Notes under the pieces: generated by a model
Databases searched by the model: none
Seen by the model: only the letters and a program-made list of their open reading frames with translations
What the model was told of the DNA's origin: nothing
Position numbers and translations under genes: made by a program
Shown here: positions 1 to 5,204 of the stretch, piece after piece
Position numbering within the stretch: position 1 is the first letter of the stretch
Layout of the letters: each line of letters opens with the position of its first letter
Source of the DNA: an uncultured Bacteroidales bacterium
GTDB taxonomy: Bacteria > Bacteroidota > Bacteroidia > Bacteroidales > P3
Assembly (NCBI GenBank): GCA_946540365.1
Contig: CAMNIH010000118.1
Location: forward strand, 1 to 5,447
DNA length: 5,447 bases
Direction: 5' to 3'

Positions 1-142
1 CGGCGGCGATACCGCACGTGGCCATTGCGACCTTGATCTGCACCAGGCTCTCGGGATGCTCAGCCTTCTCGCGGATGTCGAGGCTCGACTGCAGCTTTTC
101 GCGCATGGCTTTCAGGTCAGCCAAAGATTTTACTTTTGTCAT
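1..142 (-). CDS. Thioredoxin-like [2Fe-2S] ferredoxin domain protein, N-terminal part (HndB/NuoE type)
   Basis: Only the first 47 codons are present; the gene runs off the left edge of the window. The ATG at 142-140 opens a frame starting MTKVKSLADLKAMREKLQ, a basic/acidic amphipathic helix. It is followed by a beta strand (VQIKVAMATCGIAA) that carries the first cysteine, C43, of the expected [2Fe-2S] site. This helix-then-TCGIA pattern is typical of small ferredoxin-domain proteins related to the NuoE/HndB subunits. In anaerobes these usually sit just before NuoF/HndC-like flavoproteins and [FeFe]-hydrogenase-like subunits, where they pass electrons between NAD(P)H and the hydrogenase. The remaining cluster ligands and the partner genes lie outside the window, so the family is inferred from the N-terminus only. 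The gene has its own promoter (230-259) and an approximately 80-nt leader, which separates it from the operon upstream. Confidence 0.75.
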   Translation of the reverse strand, partial: MTKVKSLADLKAMREKLQSSLDIREKAEHPESLVQIKVAMATCGIAA

Positions 143-229
143 AGTGACTTTGTTGTTTAGGATTAATATAATATTTACTTACTTAATAATCAACTCGATA
201 CCCGTGCGTTAGGCAGGGGCTCGGCACTG

Positions 230-259
230 CAAATATACAAAATAAATTCAATATGCAAA
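230..259 (-). promoter_or_regulatory. Bacteroidota-type promoter for the ferredoxin-domain gene
   Basis: Read on the minus strand, TATATTTG (237-230) matches the Bacteroidota -7 consensus TAnnTTTG exactly. A TTTG (259-256) lies 18 bases upstream of it, in the place of the -33 element. The surrounding DNA (about 231-280) is very AT-rich in an otherwise GC-rich window. Transcription would start near position 220-225, giving a leader of roughly 80 nt before the ATG at 142. No purine-rich Shine-Dalgarno sequence is seen before that ATG; the upstream bases are A/T-rich, as is common in this phylum. The assignment rests on consensus match and position only. Confidence 0.7.
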
Positions 260-313
260 CAGATTTTGCAAAAAATTTTGTCTCCCGTGCGCATGGATGG
301 CGCAGGGGTGAGT

Positions 314-415
314 CTACCTTTTCTTCAGTCGTTCTTCAGTCGTTCTTCAGTCGTTCTTCAGTGATCACTGAAGAACGACTGAAGAACGACTGAAGAACGA
401 CTGAAGAAATGGTAG
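314..415. repeat. 102-bp near-perfect palindrome built of 11-bp tandem units
   Basis: Each arm is 51 bases and the centre falls between 364 and 365 (TGATCA), with no spacer. Positions 320-409 are a perfect 90-bp inverted repeat. The only mismatch in the whole element is 319/410 (T opposite T), and the outer five bases pair again (CTACC at 314-318, GGTAG at 411-415). The left arm is a tandem array of TTCTTCAGTCG. The eight-base core TTCTTCAG starts at 321, 332, 343 and 354, and its complement CTGAAGAA starts at 368, 379, 390 and 401. The element begins 44 bases after the stop codon of the LysM hydrolase gene and ends about 55 bases upstream of the -33 element of the next promoter. It could end or protect the operon's mRNA, bind a protein, or extrude as a cruciform. 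No T-run follows it on either strand, so it is not a standard intrinsic terminator. The structure itself is certain; its function is unknown. Confidence 0.97.
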
Positions 416-458
416 CGTCATATACTGCCAGTCGGGGTGTGGAGGGGGTGGGAAATCT

Positions 459-1430
459 TCACTGGGCGACCACCAGCTTCCGCCCGATGCGGAGGGTGGT
501 CGTGGGCTGGATGTTGTTCAGCCGGCAGAGCTCGGCGACGGTGGTGTGGTGGCGGCGGGCTATGGCGCTGAGGGTGTCGCCCTTGCGCACCGTGTAGTGG
601 CTGGTCGAGGCTGTGCTCGGCGGGTTGTCGGTGCGGATCTTCACCTTGCGGTCGGCGTTGCGGATGTCGCGGTAGATGTCGGTGCCGAGGCGCTGGCGGT
701 CGATCTCGTAGGCGGGGCTGACGGGGCGGTCGGCGTCGTCGAGGCGGTGGGAGAGGAGCCATTCGTAGGTCTGCGGCAGGTAGAACAGGCGGGCCAGCAG
801 GCCGTGGTTGGCCCCCTGCAGGGGCGTCCAGATCAGCCGGCGGCTGCTGTCGCAGGCCTGCATGGCGTCGACCACGCGCTGCGAGGCGCCGATGCCGACG
901 GCGCGGTCGGCGGTGCCGTGGATGATCCAGAGCGGCAGCCGGTTCAGGCCGCAGTGCTCCTTCAGCGTCGAGCCGCCGCAGAGGGCCATGGCGGCGGCGA
1001 AGCGGTCGGGGTAGGTGCCGGCCGCGTCGAGGGTGCCGTAGCCGCCGAGGCTCATGCCGATCAGGTAGATGCGGTTGGTGTCGATGGAATGGTGGGCGCA
1101 GGCCCATTCGACGAGCCGCATGATGCGCCGCGGGCTCCAGCTGCCGCCGGGGTTCTGCGGGGCCAGAATGCAGGCGTCGATGGGCATGCCCATCTGCAGC
1201 GCGTCGAGGGGGCCGTAGCGGCGCACCCGGTTGAGGTCGCGTCCGCAGAGGCTCTGGCCGTGCAGGAAGACGATGAGCGGCTGGGGCGCCGCCAGGCTGT
1301 CGGCGGGGGTGTAGAACCAGAAGTTGTAGGCATCCTCCACCTCGCCCCGGTGGGCCGTCAGCCGCTGGGCCGACAGGGGGGCGGCCAGCAGCACGAGCGT
1401 CAGCAGGACGATCACTTTCGGGGCACGCAT
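459..1430 (-). CDS. Exported alpha/beta hydrolase (esterase-like) with C-terminal LysM domain
   Basis: This is a 323-residue protein. A Sec signal peptide (residues 1-21: basic MRAPK, a hydrophobic core, then an LSA cleavage site before Q22) sends it to the periplasm or cell surface; there is no lipobox cysteine. Residues about 30-230 form an alpha/beta hydrolase fold of the esterase/PHB-depolymerase-like or small prolyl-oligopeptidase-like type. Visible elements are the oxyanion-loop HG (H57-G58), the nucleophile elbow GMSLGG with S127, HGTAD with D175 as the likely acid, and GANHG with H209 as the likely base. A linker (about 231-277) leads to one LysM module (279-322, YTVRKGDTLSAIARRH to KLVV), which binds GlcNAc-containing glycans, presumably peptidoglycan. 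The combination suggests a cell-wall-anchored esterase or peptidase; the substrate cannot be read from sequence. The ATG lies 4 bases after the stop of the NSS transporter gene, so the two are probably co-transcribed. It is the last gene of the run. Confidence 0.88.
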   Translation of the reverse strand: MRAPKVIVLLTLVLLAAPLSAQRLTAHRGEVEDAYNFWFYTPADSLAAPQPLIVFLHGQSLCGRDLNRVRRYGPLDALQMGMPIDACILAPQNPGGSWSPRRIMRLVEWACAHHSIDTNRIYLIGMSLGGYGTLDAAGTYPDRFAAAMALCGGSTLKEHCGLNRLPLWIIHGTADRAVGIGASQRVVDAMQACDSSRRLIWTPLQGANHGLLARLFYLPQTYEWLLSHRLDDADRPVSPAYEIDRQRLGTDIYRDIRNADRKVKIRTDNPPSTASTSHYTVRKGDTLSAIARRHHTTVAELCRLNNIQPTTTLRIGRKLVVAQ

Positions 1431-1434
1431 CGGG

Positions 1435-2781
1435 TCAGGATTGGATCAGTTGGCTGATGAAGATGACGGCGATGGCCACCGGCGCCACGAAGCGGATAAT
1501 GAAGTAGATGACCCGCCGGATGCCCGTGCGGAGGCTGCCGCCGTTGGTCAGCTCGTCCATGACGGCGGCGCGTTTCATCTTCCAGCCCACGAAGAGGACG
1601 ATGCACAGACCGCCGAGGGGCATGAAGTAGAGCGCCGTGAGGTGGTCGAGCAGGTCGAAGACGGTGTTGCCGGCGATGTGCAGGGGGCTGCCGGTGCGGA
1701 AGCTGAGGGTGGCCAGCACCCCGATGACGGCCGTGCCGGCGGCGCCGACGATGGCCGACTTGGTGCGCGGCAGCTGCAGCTCCTCGGTCAGGGCCGACAC
1801 GATCACCTCGAGCAGCGAGATGGTCGAGGTGAGGGTGGCGATGACCAGCAGCAGGAAGAAGAGGAGGCAGAAGAGGTAGCCGCCGGTCATCTGCTGGAAG
1901 ATCATGGGCAGGGTGGTGAAGGCCAGCGAGGCGCCCGCCTCGGGGCGGATGCCGAAGGTGAAGGCCGCCGGGAAGATGATGATGCCCGCCAGGACGGCCA
2001 CCAGCGTGTCGGCCAGCACCACGCTGACGGCGCTGGTGGTCATGTTGTCCTTGCTGCCGATATAGGAGCCGTAGGTGATCAGGGCGCCCATGCCGATCGA
2101 GAGCGAGAAGAAGCTCTGCCCCAGGGCGCTGATCAGCACGCGGCCGTTGATCTTCGAGAAGTCGGGGTGGAACAGGAAGCGCAGTCCGTCGGCGGCGCCG
2201 CCGAGGGTGAGCGACTTGACGCAGAGGACGACCATGATGACCAGCAGCAGGGGCATGAGGATCTTGCTCCAGCGCTCGATGCCGTCCTTCACGCCGCGAG
2301 CCACCACGAAGGCGGTGATGGCCAGGAATAGTAGCTGGCAGACCAGCGGCAGCCAGGGGTGGTTGGTGAAGGCCGTGAACTGGGCCTGGATCTGAGCCAG
2401 GTCCTGCCCGGCGAAGTGGTTGGCGGCGCTCTTGCCCAGATAGCCCAGCGTCCATCCCGCCACAGTGGTGTAGAACGCCAGGATGAGGAAGGCGCAGAGG
2501 ACGCCCAGGTAGCCCACGACGGGCCAGGCGCTGCGCTTGCCGCTGAGCGTGCGGAAGGCGCCGATGGGGTTGCTCCGCGCTCGGCGGCCGATGGTGAATT
2601 CGGAGATCATCAGCGGGGTGCCTATGATGAGTGCAATGGCCAGATAGACAATCAGGAAGGCCCCGCCGCCATTGGCCCCGGCCTCGCAGGGGAAGCGGTA
2701 GATGTTGCCCAGGCCCAACGCCGAGCCGGCGGTGGCCATGATGATGCCCAGTTTCGAACCGAAATTTTCGCGCTGTTTCAT
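1435..2781 (-). CDS. Sodium-dependent transporter, neurotransmitter:sodium symporter (NSS/SNF) family
   Basis: This is a 448-residue inner-membrane protein with about 11 membrane spans, as in many bacterial NSS members. The family signature is clear at the N-terminus: TM1 holds AGSALGLGNIYRFP, with A21 and N26 matching LeuT Na1-site residues and R29 the extracellular-gate arginine, followed by NGGGAF (37-42). TM6 has GQSFFSLSIGMGALITY (221-237). TM8 has A315, T318 and S319 at the positions of the LeuT Na2 ligands A351, T354 and S355. By alignment, D258 in TM7 replaces LeuT N286. The likely substrate is an amino acid driven by Na+, but the particular one is not predictable. I chose the ATG at 2781 because the family N-terminus begins there (MKQRENFGSK). 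The same frame stays open to 2985, but that extension is a low-complexity S/T/A/R sequence overlapping the upstream small gene. No Shine-Dalgarno sequence is evident. Confidence 0.95.
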   Translation of the reverse strand: MKQRENFGSKLGIIMATAGSALGLGNIYRFPCEAGANGGGAFLIVYLAIALIIGTPLMISEFTIGRRARSNPIGAFRTLSGKRSAWPVVGYLGVLCAFLILAFYTTVAGWTLGYLGKSAANHFAGQDLAQIQAQFTAFTNHPWLPLVCQLLFLAITAFVVARGVKDGIERWSKILMPLLLVIMVVLCVKSLTLGGAADGLRFLFHPDFSKINGRVLISALGQSFFSLSIGMGALITYGSYIGSKDNMTTSAVSVVLADTLVAVLAGIIIFPAAFTFGIRPEAGASLAFTTLPMIFQQMTGGYLFCLLFFLLLVIATLTSTISLLEVIVSALTEELQLPRTKSAIVGAAGTAVIGVLATLSFRTGSPLHIAGNTVFDLLDHLTALYFMPLGGLCIVLFVGWKMKRAAVMDELTNGGSLRTGIRRVIYFIIRFVAPVAIAVIFISQLIQS

Positions 2782-2797
2782 ATATAAGGGTCTATAA

Positions 2798-3004
2798 TTA
2801 TGCTTCTTGGATTTGGGATTGCAGCTCGGCCGCGCGGGCGGTGAGCTGGGCGATGCGCATCTGCAGGAAGTCGTCGCTGTACTTGCGGTCGCAGAAGCCG
2901 TTGCCGCGGGCCACGAATGCGTCGTCGTCGTCCTGGTCGACGGCCAGGTCCTGGTAGCTTGCCAGCAGGCGCTGCACTTCTTCAAGTTCTTGTTGAGGTG
3001 TCAT
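2798..3004 (-). CDS. Small acidic helical protein of unknown function (68 aa)
   Basis: I do not recognise a family. The 68 residues form two predicted amphipathic helices, 3-23 (QELEEVQRLLASYQDL) and about 44-66 (DFLQMRIAQLTARAAELQSQ), joined by an Asp-rich stretch (DQDDDDAF, 23-30) and a GNGFCDRKYSD segment. This suggests a helical hairpin or short coiled-coil dimer in the cytoplasm; no signal peptide or membrane span is seen. It is likely to be real for three reasons. Its ATG overlaps the TGA of the HAD phosphatase gene as ATGA (3004-3001), its TAA lies 16 bases before the NSS start, and its composition is protein-like while the other frames here are low-complexity. The layout suggests translational coupling to the phosphatase gene. 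Whether it acts with the phosphatase, the transporter or neither is unknown. Confidence 0.75.
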   Translation of the reverse strand: MTPQQELEEVQRLLASYQDLAVDQDDDDAFVARGNGFCDRKYSDDFLQMRIAQLTARAAELQSQIQEA

Positions 3005-3768
3005 GATGCAAAGATTTGGTTCACTGCTTTCTCTATACCCTCTTCGTCAACGCTTGCGGTGACCCTGTCGGCGTGCTCTTTCACGCTGTCGTCGGCGTTG
3101 CCCATGGCCACCCCGATGCCGGCCCATTCGAGCATCTCGATGTCGTTGCCGCCGTCGCCGAAGGCGATGGTCTCCTCCTGCCGGATGCCGAAATGGCTGC
3201 AGATGGCCTCCATGCCGATGGCCTTGCTGTTGCCGGCGGCCACGATGTCGGTGAAGGCCGGGTGCCAGCGCGGCAGGCGGCAGTGGGGCAGGAGCGAGGC
3301 CACCTCGGCGTCGAGGACCGCCGGCATGAGGGCGATGAGCTGGTAGGCCTCGTGTTGCCGCAGGGCCTCGATGTCGACCACCGGAGGCATCTCGAACTCG
3401 AGCTGGTTGCGTATCTGCTCGCCGGCCTCGTTGAGCTGCGAGGCATACATCCCGTCGCGGGAGAACACCATGGTGCAGAGGTTGCGCCGCTTGGCATAGT
3501 CGATCCAGGCGTCGCTGTTTTGGCGTGGTATGGGGTTGGAAAACAGGGTCTTTTCGGGTGTGAACACCAGTCCGCCGTTCATGGTGATATAGCCCTCGAA
3601 GGCGACGGGCATGGGCGGGATGAGCACCATGGGGCGTCCGCTCGAGATGAAGGTGCGCACCCCATGGCGGTGGAGGGTGTCGAAGGCGCGCACCGTGCCC
3701 GCCGAGACCCGGTGGGTCCGGAAGCTGAGCAGGGTGCCGTCGATATCGAAGAAAGCTGCTTTGATCAT
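3001..3768 (-). CDS. Cof-type HAD-IIB family phosphatase
   Basis: This is a 255-residue cytoplasmic hydrolase of usual length for the Cof/YbiV/YidA group. Its Mg2+-dependent phosphatases act through an aspartyl-phosphate intermediate, typically on sugar phosphates or other small phospho-metabolites such as pyridoxal phosphate or FMN. All four HAD motifs are visible: motif I DIDGT with nucleophile D8 and general acid D10; motif II in ISSGRP (S43, where TGR is more usual); motif III K182 in GNSKAIGM; motif IV GDGGND with D205 and D209. Residues about 80-180 form the C2-type (IIB) cap that selects the substrate. The start at 3768 puts motif I at residue 8, as expected; the frame is open further upstream but overlaps the transporter gene. 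The ATG overlaps the TGA of the BASS-like gene as ATGA (3768-3765), and its own TGA overlaps the next start in the same way. The substrate is unknown. Confidence 0.93.
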   Translation of the reverse strand: MIKAAFFDIDGTLLSFRTHRVSAGTVRAFDTLHRHGVRTFISSGRPMVLIPPMPVAFEGYITMNGGLVFTPEKTLFSNPIPRQNSDAWIDYAKRRNLCTMVFSRDGMYASQLNEAGEQIRNQLEFEMPPVVDIEALRQHEAYQLIALMPAVLDAEVASLLPHCRLPRWHPAFTDIVAAGNSKAIGMEAICSHFGIRQEETIAFGDGGNDIEMLEWAGIGVAMGNADDSVKEHADRVTASVDEEGIEKAVNQIFAS

Positions 3769-4658
3769 TGTCTCTTTTTCATTCTGGCCAGTTGCCAGGC
3801 GTTGAATAGGTTTTGGTAGACGCTGTAGAATGCCAGGAACACCGACGACAGGGGCGAGAGGAAGGTGTTGGCCATCCAGATGCCGAAGCCGGAGTTTTTC
3901 TGTCCCAGCAGTTGTCCGCCGCCGATGCGGTCGCCGTAGCGGCGGCCCAGCCGACGGCCCACGCTGAACTGCACGATGCAGAACACCAGCGCCAGCGCGG
4001 CCAGCGCGCCGATGGTGCCCCAGTTGCCCTCGCCGTGCAGGAAGATGAAGTCGATGGTCTGTCCGAGGGTGAGGAAGAGGGCCAGGGCCCAGAGATAGAA
4101 GCCCAGCCCGTTGCGGCGGGCGATGGCCTGGTTGGCTTTCGGCAGCCAGCGCTGCATGATCCAGGCCAGCAGGAAGGGGAGCGCCAGGGTGGAGGCTATC
4201 TTGCCCAGCATGAGCAGGAAGCCCTCGAGCAGCCCCATCTCGGGGTGGTGCCCCAGCAGGGTGAAGACCACCGGCGCCACGACGGCCACCATCAGGTTGC
4301 CCACGATGGTGTAGGTGGTCACCGTTTCGCGGTTGGCGCCCAGCATGCAGGCCACCACCGCCACCGACGACGCCACCGGACAGAGCACTCCGATCAGCAC
4401 CCCCTCGGCAAGGATGTCGTTGCCGCCCAAAAGCTTGATTAAAAGAAAACTGCCCCCGCTCACCACCACTTGGAACAGCATGAGCCACACGTCGAGCATC
4501 GTGGGGCGCAGGCGCCGCAGGTCGACGGCGCAGAAGGTGAGCAGCAGGATGGTGAAAATGATGAACGGCACCAGGAAGGCGAACTGGGCGCACCAGCGGT
4601 GCAGCAGCAGTCCGAGCAGGATGGCGATGGGAAGTACGTAGGGGCGCAGGTGAACCAT
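3765..4658 (-). CDS. BASS-like (bile acid:sodium symporter fold) membrane transporter
   Basis: This is a 297-residue, very hydrophobic inner-membrane protein with roughly nine to ten spans. Two conserved regions point to the BASS/ACR3-type fold. CPVASSVAVVACMLGANRETV (93-113) corresponds to the broken, crossover helix of the first repeat. GQLLGQKNSGFGIWMANTFLSP (248-269) corresponds to the second crossover and contains the family's Q-x-N-S/T-G element. Characterised relatives carry bile acids, pantoate or other organic anions with Na+, and ACR3 exports arsenite; which applies here cannot be told. The conserved acidic residue before the Q-N element of ASBT-type proteins appears to be replaced by hydrophobic L250/L251, so sodium coupling may be altered. 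The ATG directly follows the TAA of the nuclease-domain gene, and the TGA overlaps the phosphatase start by 4 bases. The C-terminus ends in a basic tail (RMKKRQ), consistent with a cytoplasmic end. Confidence 0.85.
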   Translation of the reverse strand: MVHLRPYVLPIAILLGLLLHRWCAQFAFLVPFIIFTILLLTFCAVDLRRLRPTMLDVWLMLFQVVVSGGSFLLIKLLGGNDILAEGVLIGVLCPVASSVAVVACMLGANRETVTTYTIVGNLMVAVVAPVVFTLLGHHPEMGLLEGFLLMLGKIASTLALPFLLAWIMQRWLPKANQAIARRNGLGFYLWALALFLTLGQTIDFIFLHGEGNWGTIGALAALALVFCIVQFSVGRRLGRRYGDRIGGGQLLGQKNSGFGIWMANTFLSPLSSVFLAFYSVYQNLFNAWQLARMKKRQ

Positions 4659-5204
4659 TTATCTGTTGTCTTTCATGTGGTCGATTCTCTTCTGTATCTC
4701 CGCCGCCCGCTCGTAGTCCTCGCGCTCTTCGCACTCGCGCAGCTCGGCTTCCAGCGCCTCGATGGTGGTCGGCTCGTCGGCTTTCTTGGCAGGCTCCATC
4801 CGCACGCCGGCCTCCTCGAGCACCTCTTCGGCCATCAGGATGGGGGCTCCGGTGATGAGGGCCAGCGTGACGGCGTCGGTCGTGCGGCTGTCCAGTTGCT
4901 TCTCGTTGAATCCGTCGCTGACGTGCAGTGTGGCGAAAAAGACTCCCTCCAGCACCCGGTCGATCGTGACCTGCTTCAGCGACAGCCCGAAGGCATCCAG
5001 CAGGTTGGTCATCAGCCGGTGCGTCATTGGACGGCGTATCTTGCCGCTCGTCTCGGGATGAAGCGCCAGCAGCAGGTTGTGCGCCTCGCCGCGGCCGATC
5101 ACCACCGGCACCTGCCGCTCGCCCGTGATTTCCTCGAGCATCAGTATGCAGCTGCCGCTCTGCGACATGCCGCTTTCTATCCTGGATGGGATCACCTGTT
5201 TCAT
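4659..5204 (-). CDS. Bifunctional nuclease (BFN/DUF151) domain protein with C-terminal UVR motif
   Basis: This is a 181-residue cytoplasmic protein. Residues about 5-135 match the BFN (formerly DUF151) domain, with RQVPVVIGRGEAHNLLLAL (30-48), RPMTHRLMTNLL (58-69) and the hallmark DSRTTDAVTLAL (105-116). The last 35 residues hold a UVR motif (146-179, IEALEAELRECEEREDYERA), the helical hairpin used by UvrB/UvrC and other proteins for protein contacts. Plant members of the family have reported DNase and RNase activity, but bacterial roles are poorly defined, so nuclease function is by family only. I place the start at ATG 5204 because it overlaps the rdgB TGA as ATGA, the same junction seen twice more in this run. 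A GTG at 5216 in the same frame would add four residues (MADG) and cannot be excluded. The TAA abuts the start of the BASS-like gene. Confidence 0.9.
   Translation of the reverse strand: MKQVIPSRIESGMSQSGSCILMLEEITGERQVPVVIGRGEAHNLLLALHPETSGKIRRPMTHRLMTNLLDAFGLSLKQVTIDRVLEGVFFATLHVSDGFNEKQLDSRTTDAVTLALITGAPILMAEEVLEEAGVRMEPAKKADEPTTIEALEAELRECEEREDYERAAEIQKRIDHMKDNR

Larger units (their letters stand above)
143..458. other. Gene-free interval of 316 bases
   Basis: From low to high coordinates, this stretch holds the leader of the ferredoxin-domain gene (143 to about 222), its promoter (230-259), an A/T tract with the short palindrome TTTTGCAAAA (264-273), a GC-rich segment (about 281-313), the 102-bp palindrome (314-415), and a 43-base spacer to the stop codon of the LysM hydrolase gene. 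I see no credible small gene here: the short open frames that cross it have no start context and no recognisable protein character. Confidence 0.8.

Noticed and set aside
201..291. Direct repeat CCCGTGCG at 201-208 and 284-291, flanking the promoter.
   Set aside because: Eight bases in a GC-rich genome can recur by chance, and no symmetry or known operator pattern supports it.
288..304. Short inverted repeat TGCGC/GCGCA with a 7-base loop, followed on the minus strand by a T-run.
   Set aside because: The stem has only 5 bp and the T-run is about a dozen bases away, so it does not make a convincing intrinsic terminator.
314..415. Possible CRISPR array or transposon end.
   Set aside because: The units are 11 bp with only 3-bp separators and no unique spacers, there are no cas genes, no transposase, and no target-site duplication flanks the element.
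314..415. Assembly fold-back (inverted chimera) artefact.
   Set aside because: The symmetry stops sharply at 314 and 415 and the flanks are unrelated genuine genes. A fold-back read would continue the mirror image outward. Not wholly excluded without long reads.
546..1457. Long plus-strand open frame (303 codons) opposite the LysM hydrolase gene, with similar ones at 1441-2331, 2359-2787, 3016-3819 and 3813-4442.
   Set aside because: They are antisense shadows of GC-rich genes: low-complexity A/G/V/E/D/H/Q sequence with no recognisable domain, while the minus strand encodes clear families.
1412..2455. Minus-strand open frame (347 codons) within the NSS transporter gene in another frame, and a similar one at 418-1107.
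   Set aside because: The translation is Arg/His/Pro/Gly-rich with no domain, and it overlaps a well-supported transporter or hydrolase in the correct frame.
2782..2985. Upstream extension of the NSS transporter frame by 68 codons.
   Set aside because: The extension is Ser/Thr/Ala/Arg-rich low-complexity sequence overlapping the 68-residue gene, and family homology begins at the ATG at 2781.
3769..4734. Upstream extension of the HAD phosphatase frame, suggesting a large fusion protein.
   Set aside because: The extension is an out-of-frame reading of the BASS-like gene; HAD motif I lies at residue 8 from the ATG at 3768, as expected for the family.
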